Part shown: piece by piece, positions 26,586 to 36,648 of the stretch
Layout of the letters: each line of letters starts with the position of its first letter
How positions within the stretch are numbered: the stretch's first letter is position 1
From: Pedobacter sp. MR2016-24
GTDB lineage: Bacteria > Bacteroidota > Bacteroidia > Sphingobacteriales > Sphingobacteriaceae
Assembly (NCBI RefSeq): GCF_026239655.1
Contig: NZ_JAPIVO010000009.1
Location: forward strand, 62,001-126,000
Length of the DNA: 64,000 bases
Reading direction: 5' to 3'
Translations under genes and position numbers: made by a program
The notes under the pieces: model-generated
Database searches by the model: none
Told to the model about the DNA's origin: nothing
What the model saw: the letters and a program-made list of their open reading frames with translations, nothing else

Positions 26586-27617
26586 ATGGATTTTTCTACA
26601 TATATAACCTTTACTTATGATGATTTTTTAAATGATGACTTCTTTGTCGCTCATATTGTAAATCCTTCCGCAGATAAAACTAAATTCTGGGAGTTATACC
26701 TGCAACATTATCCAGAGAAAAAAACAGCAATAGCTGCAGCCCGTCAGTTTATAATTGCTTATCGCAAACAAGATGTTCACACCAATGATGTCCATATGGA
26801 TCGTGTATGGGAAAAAATTAACCACACGATTCAAATGGAAGAACAACCTGCAAAAAAGAATTTTAAACTGTATTCATTTTTGCGAATCGCAGCGGTATTG
26901 TTTATTGCGGCGAGTCTGGGGCTGGGGTATTGGTTGACCCAAAAAGATATAAAGATTAATACTGCTTTTGGCGAGATCAGGACTGTTGTCCTTCCTGATC
27001 ATTCCACATTGATCCTGAACGGTAACTCTTCAGTAAGTTATGCCAGAAACTGGGACGGTAGAAAAAGAGAAGTTTGGCTTAAAGGGGAAGGGTTTTTCAA
27101 GGTAGAACACCTCAACAGAGATACCCTTCATGTTTCGCAAAATGAAAAGTTTGTTGTGCATACCGATGAACTGGATATCGAGGTCCTGGGAACTTCCTTC
27201 AATGTAAGGAACAGGCATCACCAGAGCAAAGTCGGCCTCCTCACTGGTAAAATCAAAATCAGTTATGCCGGTGATGTTAAAAAACAGCGTCCGTCATTGA
27301 TTATGGCTCCGGGTGATTATGCTGTTCAGCATTCCGATCAGCAGGTGAAAGTACATAAGCTGGTCAACCCCGAGCTGCTGATTACCTGGACTAAACATCA
27401 GTTGGTTTTTAAAGACGCTACACTGGAAGAAATTGCGCAGACCCTGCAGGATGACTTTGGCTATAAGGTAGAATTTGACCAAAACATAAGTGCCAGGCTC
27501 AAAATCGAGGGCGAAATCAATGTAACTACCATTGATGAACTGCTGGGTATAATTTCCAGCACACTCCATATAGACATCACAAAAAATGATAAAACTATAA
27601 AGATAACACCCCAATAG
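26586..27617 (+). CDS. FecR-type transmembrane anti-sigma factor
   Basis: 343 residues: cytosolic N-terminus (1-95) that would bind the sigma factor, one membrane helix (about 97-117), and a periplasmic FecR domain. FecR motifs are G-E-I-R-T-V-V-L-P-D-H-S, L-N-G-N-S-S-V-S-Y, W-L-K-G-E-G-F-F-K-V and V-L-G-T-S-F-N-V. The last 70 residues fit DUF4974 (L-V-F-K-D-A-T-L-E-E-I-A). It carries the outer-membrane signal from the SusC STN domain to the ECF sigma factor. Neighbours and order (sigma, FecR, SusC) match this mechanism. Confidence 0.93.
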   Translation: MDFSTYITFTYDDFLNDDFFVAHIVNPSADKTKFWELYLQHYPEKKTAIAAARQFIIAYRKQDVHTNDVHMDRVWEKINHTIQMEEQPAKKNFKLYSFLRIAAVLFIAASLGLGYWLTQKDIKINTAFGEIRTVVLPDHSTLILNGNSSVSYARNWDGRKREVWLKGEGFFKVEHLNRDTLHVSQNEKFVVHTDELDIEVLGTSFNVRNRHHQSKVGLLTGKIKISYAGDVKKQRPSLIMAPGDYAVQHSDQQVKVHKLVNPELLITWTKHQLVFKDATLEEIAQTLQDDFGYKVEFDQNISARLKIEGEINVTTIDELLGIISSTLHIDITKNDKTIKITPQ

Positions 27618-27656
27618 AACCAACAACCACCAACCGACAACCTTAAACTAACCATT

Positions 27657-30600
27657 ATGAAGAAATTTTACGCTGAAAAGGCGATTAAATGTTGCTGTCT
27701 TATGTTGCTGTTTGGCAGCAGCATATTTCCTGGCTATGCGCAGGTGATAGCCAGCAATACTGTTCACCTGAAAAAATCAAACAGAATTCAGTTGCCCTCC
27801 GAAAACAGGACAGGGTTAAAAATGGCTGTGGAGGCAATAAAGAAACAATTCAAGATCAGTATTGCTTATAAAGAGGGGATTTTAGAGAATAAATCTATTC
27901 CTGCGGCTCAGGTGGAAAACCTGGTATTTACAGATCCTTATGAGGCATTAAAACAAACGCTGAATGGTACAGCACTGGATTTTAGTAAAATCAGTGAATC
28001 GCAGTATATCATTACAGAAATCACCCCTGGTAACCTGTTTGCGGATGTGATCAAAGGTAAAATTACTTCAGGTACAGATAATCTGCCATTAATAGGTGCA
28101 ACGGTATATATTAAAGGAACTAAGATAGGAAGTTCAACAGATGCAAACGGAATGTTTGCGCTTACCGTGCCTGAAAATATGAAGGGCAAGCCTTTAACGC
28201 TGACGATCGCGTCTGTAGGTTTTACTGCCCAGGAAAGAGTGGTTACCGATTTCTCCGCACCATTAAACATAAAACTGGAAGAAAGCAGTAATAAACTGAG
28301 TGAGGTTGTGGTAACCGCACTCGGGATTAAACGCGACACTAAATCGCTGGGTTATGCGCTTACAGAAGTTAAAGGTTCAGAATTTACACAAGCAAGAGAA
28401 AATAATCTTGCCAATGCGCTGACTGGTAAAGTAGCAGGTGTAAATGCATCAGGACTTTCTACAGGGCCTGGTGGTTCAAGTCGCGTTATCATTCGTGGTA
28501 ATGGTTCATTTAACGGAAATAACCAGCCTTTATACGTAGTAAACGGGATGCCTATTGATAATTCTGTTCCGGGCGGATCTGCTACAACAAATGGTTTAGG
28601 TAATAATGTGGACAGGGGAGATGGAATCAGTAGTATCAATCCAGACGATATTGAATCAATCACGGTTTTAAAAGGTGGTACAGCTGCGGCATTGTATGGC
28701 TCTAGGGCCAGTAACGGGGTAATTTTGATCACTACGAAAAAAGGTAAGATGCAAAAAGGAGTGGGAATAGAATACAATACCACTTTTACACTGGAAAAAG
28801 CAATTAATGATAATGATTACCAGTACGAATATGGTCAGGGTCTAAATGGCGTGAAACCAATGACCCAGGCAGATGCAATTGCTACAGGCCGACTGTCCTT
28901 TGGAGCTAAAATTGATGGCTCTGATTATGTAGCAGCTGATGGTTTAACGCATTCCTATTCTGCTCAGAAAGATAATATCAAAAACTTCTATTCTACCGGA
29001 ACTAACTTTACAAATACAATTGCTTTTACCGGTGGAAATGAAGGAACAACTTATCGCCTCTCCATTTCCGACCTGGATAGTAAAGGTATTATTGAAACTA
29101 CAAAATTTAAACGTCAGACGGCTAACTTAAACATTAATGCTAAAATAAGTGATAAGCTAAGAGTTGAAGGTTTGGCACAGTACAATCTGGAAAGAGGTTT
29201 TAACAGAACCCTGGCAGGTGATGCATTAGGCAATCCCAACTGGACGCCTTATGAGGTGGCTAATACAGTAGATGTAAGATGGTTAGCCCCTGGCTTTGAT
29301 GCCAATGGTAATCAGACGGCCTGGAATGATGCACCTATTGCAACTAATGGTTATTTTGTGAAGAATAAATATCAGGAAAACGATACAAAAAACCGCTTTA
29401 TAGGACAGGGATCGATTACCTATGATGTAGTAAAGAATTTCAGCCTGAAAGGGGTAATCAGCAGAGATTTTTATAATTACAATTATACTTTTGTGCTGCC
29501 AACGGGAGATTTATATATCCCTAACGGGCAGTATTCCGGAATTAAATCAGATGTATCAGAAACAAATGGATTGCTGACCGCAAACTATAAAACGAGAATA
29601 AAAGATAAGTTTGGTATCTCTGTTCTGGGTGGAGTGAATAGTCGCCGTTTCGAGAACAAGCAGCTCAACATGGATGGATTAAGCTTTACTATCCCATACT
29701 TTTATAGTTACAGCAATCTGGCTACCTCAGCCACTACTCCCAGAACTGAGCGGATCCGCACAAATTCCATTTTTGGTTCAGCAGATTTTGATTTTAATAA
29801 TTTGTTATTCTTAACCTATACTGCAAGGAATGACTGGTTCTCGACTTTGAGTCCGGAAGACAACAGTATTTTATACCAGAGTGTTGGTGGTAGTTTTGTT
29901 CTTTCAGATGCAGTAAAACTACCTTCTTCTATCGACATGTTAAGATTAAGAGGCTCATGGGCACAAGTTGGCGGTGGTGCAGCAGATCCGTACAAAATCA
30001 ATCTGACTTACAGTAATGTTCCCAGCTCTGGTCAGCCTTTGCAGAATGTAACCCTAAACCCGGCTACTCTAACGAATGATATTACGAACAGGTTACTGAA
30101 ACCTTATACTTCTACGACTTACGAAGGTGGTATGGAACTGAAAATGTTCCAAGGTCGTTTAGGATTAGACCTGACTTACTATAACCGTAAAACCACAAAT
30201 GATATCCTGAATGCGGCGATTTCTCCTACATCAGGTTATAACAATGTCATCCTGAATGTTGGCGAACTTAGTAATAAAGGTGTGGAAGCTTTATTCACCG
30301 GAACTCCGGTAAGTACCTCTGCCTTTAGCTGGAATGTAAGCTATAATGTATCCTATAATAAAAGTGAAGTCATTAAACTGGTTGAGGGTACGAATACTTT
30401 CCAGGTGGCGAACAGTGTGGGTAACTGGGGTTATATTAACCAGACGGTGGGCAGCTCGTATGGCACTATTGTGGGTACAAGAATGCTGCGCAATGCGCAG
30501 GGACAGATCGTTTATGATGCGGCGACAAAGCGACCAGTTAAAACCGGACTGGAAGAGCTGGGTGACGGTGTGCCACCATTGACTATGGGATTGAGCAATG

Positions 30601-31094
30601 ATTTCAGGTACAAAAACTTTAACCTGAACTTGTTAGTAGATGGTAAGTTTGGTAATAAAGTGTTTTCTGTGAAAGAAGTTTACGCTACCCGTCTTGGATT
30701 ACTTAAAAGTACCTTGCCAGGCAGAGAAAGTGGATTAGCCTTATCAGGCGTTGACCAGGCAGGCAATGCATTTAATGCAACAATTCCTGTAAATGAACTA
30801 CGTGCTTATTATAACGATATGAGAAATTATTCTGAGTTGTTTGTTCATGATGGGAGTTTTATCAAACTACGTCAGATTATTCTTTCTTATAATTTTCCTG
30901 TAAACGATATCAAGATGTTAAAGCTGCAGTCGGCCAGCATTTCATTTGTAGCCAGGAATCTTTTAACACTTTATAAGAAAACAGACAATTTCGATCCGGA
31001 GTCAAGCTTTACCAACGGTAATGCACAGGGATTTGAGTCGATTGGATTACCGCGGACCAGGACTTTTGGTCTTAATTTAATGGTTAAATTTTAA
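27657..31094 (+). CDS. SusC/RagA TonB-dependent transporter with STN signalling domain
   Basis: 1145 residues. Signal peptide 1-29; STN domain about 55-121 that would contact FecR; carboxypeptidase-like regulatory domain about 133-212 (G-A-T-V-Y-I-K-G-T, T-D-A-N-G-M-F); TonB box/plug about 215-350 with A-L-T-G-K-V-A-G-V, I-R-G-N-G-S and L-Y-V-V-N-G-M-P-I; then a 22-strand barrel ending R-T-F-G-L-N-L-M-V-K-F. It imports an oligosaccharide bound by the SusD partner 17 bp downstream. The adjoining fucosidase and hexosaminidase point to a fucosylated HexNAc-containing glycan or glycopeptide. Confidence 0.95.
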   Translation: MKKFYAEKAIKCCCLMLLFGSSIFPGYAQVIASNTVHLKKSNRIQLPSENRTGLKMAVEAIKKQFKISIAYKEGILENKSIPAAQVENLVFTDPYEALKQTLNGTALDFSKISESQYIITEITPGNLFADVIKGKITSGTDNLPLIGATVYIKGTKIGSSTDANGMFALTVPENMKGKPLTLTIASVGFTAQERVVTDFSAPLNIKLEESSNKLSEVVVTALGIKRDTKSLGYALTEVKGSEFTQARENNLANALTGKVAGVNASGLSTGPGGSSRVIIRGNGSFNGNNQPLYVVNGMPIDNSVPGGSATTNGLGNNVDRGDGISSINPDDIESITVLKGGTAAALYGSRASNGVILITTKKGKMQKGVGIEYNTTFTLEKAINDNDYQYEYGQGLNGVKPMTQADAIATGRLSFGAKIDGSDYVAADGLTHSYSAQKDNIKNFYSTGTNFTNTIAFTGGNEGTTYRLSISDLDSKGIIETTKFKRQTANLNINAKISDKLRVEGLAQYNLERGFNRTLAGDALGNPNWTPYEVANTVDVRWLAPGFDANGNQTAWNDAPIATNGYFVKNKYQENDTKNRFIGQGSITYDVVKNFSLKGVISRDFYNYNYTFVLPTGDLYIPNGQYSGIKSDVSETNGLLTANYKTRIKDKFGISVLGGVNSRRFENKQLNMDGLSFTIPYFYSYSNLATSATTPRTERIRTNSIFGSADFDFNNLLFLTYTARNDWFSTLSPEDNSILYQSVGGSFVLSDAVKLPSSIDMLRLRGSWAQVGGGAADPYKINLTYSNVPSSGQPLQNVTLNPATLTNDITNRLLKPYTSTTYEGGMELKMFQGRLGLDLTYYNRKTTNDILNAAISPTSGYNNVILNVGELSNKGVEALFTGTPVSTSAFSWNVSYNVSYNKSEVIKLVEGTNTFQVANSVGNWGYINQTVGSSYGTIVGTRMLRNAQGQIVYDAATKRPVKTGLEELGDGVPPLTMGLSNDFRYKNFNLNLLVDGKFGNKVFSVKEVYATRLGLLKSTLPGRESGLALSGVDQAGNAFNATIPVNELRAYYNDMRNYSELFVHDGSFIKLRQIILSYNFPVNDIKMLKLQSASISFVARNLLTLYKKTDNFDPESSFTNGNAQGFESIGLPRTRTFGLNLMVKF

Positions 31095-31111
31095 TAGTAT
31101 AAGCCTACAAT

Positions 31112-32644
31112 ATGAAAACTCATCAACAAAAATATATAGCCATCTTTTTTCTGATCCTTACTGTAATCGGAGCAGCATCATGTACTAAAGATTTTGATCA
31201 GATTAATACTAATCCTGAAGCTTCGGCTCAGATACAGCCATCATTCGTTTTCACGAAGGCGCAATACGATGGTGCTAAAAATAACCTTAACCTGTTATTA
31301 GGCACTATGCAGTATACCACCAGCTTTAACGATGTTGCCGGTTTTGGTTCCAAATATATCTCGAGCCAGAGTGAACAATCAAGTGCCGTTTTCAATGCAG
31401 GATATTATCAGGAAATAAATGAACTGGCCCTGGTAATTACTGCTGTTGCTCCGAATCCTGAGCAGGTCAACATGCTTGCAGCTGCCAGAATATGGAAAGC
31501 ATATTGTTATAGCAGGATTACTGATCTTTATGGTGATATACCATATTTTCAGGCAGCAAAAGGGTATACCGATGCGAGTTACAAACCTGCTTATGATGCA
31601 CAACAGGCCATTTATGCCGATTTGCTGAAGGAATTGGATGAAGCGGCACTGAGCTTTAATACAACGAAGCCAACATTTGCTGCAGCAGATCTGATCTATA
31701 GCGGGAATATTGTTCAATGGAAAAAGTTTGCCTACTCGCTGATGTTGCGTCTGGGGATGCGTATGACCAAAGTTGATGTCGGCCTGGCAGAAACATGGGT
31801 TAAAAAAGCAATCGCCGGTGGAGTAATTACCGCTGATGCTGATATTGCCAAAATCAATTACCTGAGTGCCGGACAGGATATCAACAAAAATCCGATTTCA
31901 CTAAAGTTATATAACGATGATTATATCAAAGCTGATGGAACGAGCAATACTGAAGGTGGTAAGTATCAGGAATATTTTATTACGCAGTTAAAAACGAATA
32001 AAGATCCGAGACTGGGTATATTTTCGGTAGTGTATGTAAACAAAGTTCCGGATACGACTGCAGCACTTCAAAAAGGAATGCCTGCTACATTTGGCTCAAG
32101 GCCGTCCGACTTTGCCACTTATTCCGAGCCTAACCTTAAAACGGTAGTGGCATTAGGTGCTGCAAAAATCATCATCGGTGCTGCGGAAACTAATTTTCTA
32201 CTTGCAGAAGCAGTATTAAGAGGCTGGTACAGTGGCGCTACGACCTCTGTTTTATATGAAAACGGACTTCGTTCTGCCTTCAAACAATGGGCTATTATCT
32301 CCCCGACAGATGGTATTATCTCAGATCTGCAGATTAATACCTACATCAAATATCATCCGCTGGTGATTACAGGGACTGTAGAAGATCAGAAAAAACAGAT
32401 ATTTACAGAGTTCTGGAAAGCTGTTTTCCCTGATGCGCAGGAAGCTTTTTCGAGTTACAGGAGAACTGGTTATCCTGCCTTAGTACCTAATAACTATGTG
32501 GGAAACGCAACAAACGGACAGATTTTTCGCAGAATGTTGTATCCGCTTTCTGAGCAGAATTTAAATAAAGAAGGTTTGGCGGCAGCAGTTGCAAGACAGG
32601 GGCCTGATACATTTTTAACCAGAATCTGGTGGGATAAATTATAA
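31112..32644 (+). CDS. SusD/RagB-family outer-membrane lipoprotein
   Basis: 510 residues, lipobox G-A-A-S-C with the lipidated Cys at 24. The start of the mature part, D-F-D-Q-I-N-T-N-P-E, and the helical TPR-like core with I-W-K-A-Y-C-Y-S-R-I-T-D-L-Y-G-D-I-P-Y match the SusD-like_2 group. A-E-T-N-F-L-L-A-E-A is in the third TPR pair. SusD proteins cap the SusC channel and capture glycan at the cell surface. Gene order and 17-bp spacing to SusC support the pairing. Confidence 0.94.
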   Translation: MKTHQQKYIAIFFLILTVIGAASCTKDFDQINTNPEASAQIQPSFVFTKAQYDGAKNNLNLLLGTMQYTTSFNDVAGFGSKYISSQSEQSSAVFNAGYYQEINELALVITAVAPNPEQVNMLAAARIWKAYCYSRITDLYGDIPYFQAAKGYTDASYKPAYDAQQAIYADLLKELDEAALSFNTTKPTFAAADLIYSGNIVQWKKFAYSLMLRLGMRMTKVDVGLAETWVKKAIAGGVITADADIAKINYLSAGQDINKNPISLKLYNDDYIKADGTSNTEGGKYQEYFITQLKTNKDPRLGIFSVVYVNKVPDTTAALQKGMPATFGSRPSDFATYSEPNLKTVVALGAAKIIIGAAETNFLLAEAVLRGWYSGATTSVLYENGLRSAFKQWAIISPTDGIISDLQINTYIKYHPLVITGTVEDQKKQIFTEFWKAVFPDAQEAFSSYRRTGYPALVPNNYVGNATNGQIFRRMLYPLSEQNLNKEGLAAAVARQGPDTFLTRIWWDKL

Positions 32645-32684
32645 TTCTGATCGCTTCAAAACCTTTAATAAAAAGAATATTACG

Positions 32685-34322
32685 ATGAAAAAGATATATA
32701 TAGGTGTATTGTTATGTTTGTTCAATCTGGCTGTGTCTGCACAGCATGATGTAGTGAATGATGATGAGCAAAGTAGCTTTAACTTAAATAAACCTGAGCG
32801 CGAAGAGTGGTTAAGGAATACAGGAGCAGGGTTATTTATTCATTTTAATATAGATGCACAGTTAGGAGTAGTCATCAGCCATTCTTTGGTTGGTGCCTCC
32901 TCCGACTATGTAGATCGTTATTTCAAGGAGCTTCCGAAGACCTTTGACCCTTCGAAATTCAATCCTAAAGAGATTGCTGTACTGGCAAAAATGGCAGGAA
33001 TGAAATATATCTGTTTCACCACAAAACACCATTCCGGCTTTTGTATGTGGGACACCAAAACAACAGGTTTTAAGATCACAAAGACACCTTATAAAAAGGA
33101 TTTGCTGAAGGAATTTGTCAATGCTACACGGGAGGCAGGTTTGGATGTCGGGTTTTATTTTTCACCAGAAGATTTCAGTTTTTTGCATGATCACGGGATT
33201 CAGATCAGCCGGACTGATGTGAAGATGGATGAAAAAACAAAAAAGGAGTACAGCGATTATAATAAAACGCAGTGCGAAGAACTGATGACTAATTATGGCA
33301 AAATCGATGTATTATTTATTGATGGGGAGCCGAAAGAAGTAGTGAAGGAAACTTGCTGGAGATTACAGCCCGACCTGCTGATTACACGCGGTGCGATTAA
33401 AACGCCGGAGCAGGCATTACCCGGTGGCAGAATTACACAGCCCTGGCTTTCACCAATCACTATGGGTACTGCATGGCAATATCAGCCGACCAACGAACGT
33501 TATAAATCCGGCAAACAACTGATTGAGCTTTTGATTGAAGCAAGGGCAAAAGGTGGTTCTTTATTGTTGAATGTAGGACCGAAATCGAACGGTGAACTGC
33601 CCATTGAGCAGGAAGAACGCATGCGTGAGTTAGCGCTATGGAATTTCATTAATCATGAAAGCCTGGACAGTGTACGCAGCTGGATTGTAAGCAAAGAAGG
33701 CAATGTATGGTTTACGAAAAAGGGGGAACATACCGTATATGCTTTTGTTACAGATGCAGCGGAGTGGAAAGAAGGAGTGCGGAGAAATTTTGTACTTCAT
33801 TCTATAAAAAGTACAGCCGCTACCAAAATAAGTGTGCTTGGACAGAATAGTGAGATTATAGAGTATAAACCCGATCTGGATGTAAGTTGTACATACAAGC
33901 AAACTGCACCTGGTCTGGAAGTTTCTGTGGTAAAAGCACAACGCATTTATGACGATCACCGCTGGCCGAATCCGGTTGTAATTAAACTGGAAAATGTAGA
34001 TCCTGTTTTTACTGAAGCGGTGATACCGCAGACAGGTACCTTTAGCCTGCTTTCAAATGGTGTGAAATTAACGGGAAAAGTATTAAATTACAAGTCGGGT
34101 GTAGTGAAACGGGCAAGGTTTGAATACAGGCCTTACGCCGGACAAGTGGAAACGCTGTATGCAGCACCATGGACGAAAACCGAATGGGTAAATATGAATG
34201 CTGACGGCTCTTTTTCTGTTTTGCAGAAAGGTTTGAAAAAGGGTGGGCGTTATGAATATAAGGCCGTTGTTGAACAACAACAGGTGGAAGTAGAAGCAGA
34301 AAATAAAGTACTGAGCCTGTGA
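32685..34322 (+). CDS. Secreted GH29 alpha-L-fucosidase of the SusCD operon
   Basis: 545 residues, signal peptide 1-19. GH29 barrel motifs: G-L-F-I-H-F-N, Y-I-C-F-T-T-K-H-H-S-G-F-C-M-W, V-G-F-Y-F-S-P-E-D, and the nucleophile region V-L-F-I-D-G-E-P with D213. L-L-L-N-V-G-P-K-S-N-G closes the barrel. Compared with the GH29 at 13399 the substrate-facing loops differ (H-F-N instead of H-W-G; S-P-E-D-F instead of S-L-L-D-W), and a C-terminal region of about 190 residues forms extra beta domains. This suggests different linkage preference. Its stop overlaps the GTG start of the GH20 gene, showing tight co-expression. Confidence 0.93.
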   Translation: MKKIYIGVLLCLFNLAVSAQHDVVNDDEQSSFNLNKPEREEWLRNTGAGLFIHFNIDAQLGVVISHSLVGASSDYVDRYFKELPKTFDPSKFNPKEIAVLAKMAGMKYICFTTKHHSGFCMWDTKTTGFKITKTPYKKDLLKEFVNATREAGLDVGFYFSPEDFSFLHDHGIQISRTDVKMDEKTKKEYSDYNKTQCEELMTNYGKIDVLFIDGEPKEVVKETCWRLQPDLLITRGAIKTPEQALPGGRITQPWLSPITMGTAWQYQPTNERYKSGKQLIELLIEARAKGGSLLLNVGPKSNGELPIEQEERMRELALWNFINHESLDSVRSWIVSKEGNVWFTKKGEHTVYAFVTDAAEWKEGVRRNFVLHSIKSTAATKISVLGQNSEIIEYKPDLDVSCTYKQTAPGLEVSVVKAQRIYDDHRWPNPVVIKLENVDPVFTEAVIPQTGTFSLLSNGVKLTGKVLNYKSGVVKRARFEYRPYAGQVETLYAAPWTKTEWVNMNADGSFSVLQKGLKKGGRYEYKAVVEQQQVEVEAENKVLSL

Positions 34323-36640
34323 TAAAAAACAAATGTATATTGGCTGTTAGGTTATCGCTTTTGCTGGTGGTTTTAAACCAGTCAGCAAAAGCACAGGATA
34401 AGGTATTGCCTGTAATCCCTGCCCCGTCAGCCATGAAAATGCAAGAGGGTAAATTTGTGATTGATCCGACCATATTGGTTATTCGGGATAGCGCTATAAA
34501 AGCAGATAATCTTGTTTTTTTTAACCAATATCTAAAAGATCTTGCTGATATTGAACTGACAACTATTGTGACTAACGATGCTTCCGCTACCAGCAATACT
34601 CCGGTTAAGAATCATACGATCAGCTTAAAGTTAGATGCTGTAGCTATTCCTGAAAAAGAAGGGTATACCCTGAAAGTGAGTGCCGGACAAATACTACTTA
34701 CCGGGCATGATGCTGCGGGTGCTTTCTATGGACTGCAAACATTGGTGCAGTTAATGCAAAAAACGAAAGACGGTAAAATAGAAATTCCTGCTTGCAGTAT
34801 CAATGACTATCCGAGGTTTAGTTATCGCGGTATGCACCTCGACGTGAGTCGCCATGCCTTTCCGGTGGCTTTCCTGAAAAAATGGATCGATATGCTGGCC
34901 TTGTATAAAGTAAATACCTTTCACTGGCATCTAACCGATGATCAGGGCTGGCGAATTGAGATTAAACAATATCCTGCGCTTCAAACGATTTCAAGTTTAC
35001 GTGCTGAAACCATTATTGGACATAAAAGATATGATCCGCATCGTTTTGATGGTAAAAGCTACGGCGGTTATTACAGTCAGCAGGAAGTGAAAGAAATTGT
35101 AAAATACGCTACAGAAAGGCATATTACTGTAATTCCCGAAATTGAAATGCCGGGGCATGCACAGGCAGCATTAGCTGCGTATCCAGCGCTTGGTTGTACT
35201 GACGGCCCATATCAAACCGCAACTTACTGGGGTGTGTTTGATGATGTATATTGTGCAGGGAAAGAGCAGACCTTTAGCTTTCTTGAACATGTGCTTGATG
35301 AAGTGTTGACGCTGTTTCCCTCGGCTTACATTCATATTGGTGGAGATGAATGTCCTAAAACGCAATGGAAAGTTTGTCCTGCCTGTCAGGAACGGATCCG
35401 TAAGGAACATTTAAAAGACGAGCATGAGCTGCAAAGTTATTTCATCCGAAGGATGGAAAAATACCTTGAAAGCAAGGGACGCAAAATTATAGGCTGGGAT
35501 GAGATTCTGGAAGGCGGACTTGCACCTTCGGCGACAGTGATGAGCTGGAGAGGACTGGAAGGGGGAATTGCGGCAGCAAAGATGCATCATGATGTGATCA
35601 TGACACCAGAGAAATATGTATATCTTGATTATTATCAGTCCTTATACGGTGGCGAGCAGCTGGCTGCCGGTGGGTACACACCCTTAAGCAAGGTATATGG
35701 TTACGAGCCAGTACCTGAAGAGTTGAATGCCGAAGAAGCAAAGTACATCAAAGGTGTGCAGGCCAATGCCTGGTCGGAATACCTTTCCAGTCCGGAGAAA
35801 GCTGAATATATGTTGTTTCCCCGGATGTTTGCATTGGCAGAAATTGCCTGGACGAGAAAAGATATTCGTAATTATCCGGATTTCCTGAAACGGTTGCGGC
35901 GTCAGGAAAACATGTTAGCTGTATTGAACATTAATCGCTTTCGTTACTACGACGAGATCACCAGTATGAAATCCTTAAAAAACGGGAAACCTGAGCTTAC
36001 CTTACATACTGATATGCCCGGCGGTGTAATCAGGTATACGACAAATGGTAAAACACCAGAACCCACCAGTCCTATTTATACAACACCAATAATTATCAGT
36101 CAGACAGGTGAGATTAGAGCTGCCGTATTTGGTGAGGGAAGTGATCCTGCAAGAGTTTTTAAACAGCAGTTTGTCTATAGTAAGTCGACCGGCAAAAAAA
36201 TAACCCTCTTCAAAAAAACTGCTGTGAATTTTACACCAGAAAATCCCCGGGCATTGCTGAACGGCATACAAGGCAGTCCATTTTATAACGATGGCGAATG
36301 GACAGGTTTCAGCGGTGATGACCTGGAGGTATTGATCGATTTGGAGCAGCAAACACAGATCTCTGCATTAGGGATAAATATTTTAAAATACCACTGGCAG
36401 AAAATGTGGGAGCCGGATGTGATAAGATTTGAAATATCTGATGATGGAAAGAAATATACAGAAGTATACAGGCAAAATACTTTTACAGCTGAGGGGGTAA
36501 ATAAGGTAAGGGCAAATATTAGCCCTTTGAAAGCCAGGTATATTAGAGTGACGGCAGTAAATAAAGGAGTTATTCCTGAGGGGGAATATGGTGCCGGCGG
36601 CAAAGCGATGTTGCTGGCAGACGAAATTTTAGTGAACTAA
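34319..36640 (+). CDS. Secreted GH20 beta-N-acetylhexosaminidase
   Basis: 773 residues from a GTG start inside a GTGA overlap with the preceding stop. Signal peptide 1-26. A GH20b-type N-terminal domain (about 28-155) precedes the catalytic barrel with S-Y-R-G-M-H-L-D-V-S-R-H, F-H-W-H-L-T-D-D-Q-G-W-R, and the catalytic pair D343-E344 in I-G-G-D-E-C-P, plus W-D-E-I-L-E-G-G and W-S-E-Y. A chitobiase-type C-terminal strand domain (about 550-620) and an F5/8-type carbohydrate-binding domain (about 630-770) follow. It removes terminal beta-GlcNAc or GalNAc. Downstream of the fucosidase it would continue stepwise degradation of the same glycan. Confidence 0.94.
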   Translation: MIKNKCILAVRLSLLLVVLNQSAKAQDKVLPVIPAPSAMKMQEGKFVIDPTILVIRDSAIKADNLVFFNQYLKDLADIELTTIVTNDASATSNTPVKNHTISLKLDAVAIPEKEGYTLKVSAGQILLTGHDAAGAFYGLQTLVQLMQKTKDGKIEIPACSINDYPRFSYRGMHLDVSRHAFPVAFLKKWIDMLALYKVNTFHWHLTDDQGWRIEIKQYPALQTISSLRAETIIGHKRYDPHRFDGKSYGGYYSQQEVKEIVKYATERHITVIPEIEMPGHAQAALAAYPALGCTDGPYQTATYWGVFDDVYCAGKEQTFSFLEHVLDEVLTLFPSAYIHIGGDECPKTQWKVCPACQERIRKEHLKDEHELQSYFIRRMEKYLESKGRKIIGWDEILEGGLAPSATVMSWRGLEGGIAAAKMHHDVIMTPEKYVYLDYYQSLYGGEQLAAGGYTPLSKVYGYEPVPEELNAEEAKYIKGVQANAWSEYLSSPEKAEYMLFPRMFALAEIAWTRKDIRNYPDFLKRLRRQENMLAVLNINRFRYYDEITSMKSLKNGKPELTLHTDMPGGVIRYTTNGKTPEPTSPIYTTPIIISQTGEIRAAVFGEGSDPARVFKQQFVYSKSTGKKITLFKKTAVNFTPENPRALLNGIQGSPFYNDGEWTGFSGDDLEVLIDLEQQTQISALGINILKYHWQKMWEPDVIRFEISDDGKKYTEVYRQNTFTAEGVNKVRANISPLKARYIRVTAVNKGVIPEGEYGAGGKAMLLADEILVN

Positions 36641-36648
36641 TTATCATC

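Noticed and set aside
27938..28783. Long minus-strand frames inside the SusC gene
   Set aside because: Shadows of a strongly supported transporter; translations are hydrophobic Pro/Leu/Val-rich as expected for antisense of Gly/Thr/Asn codons.
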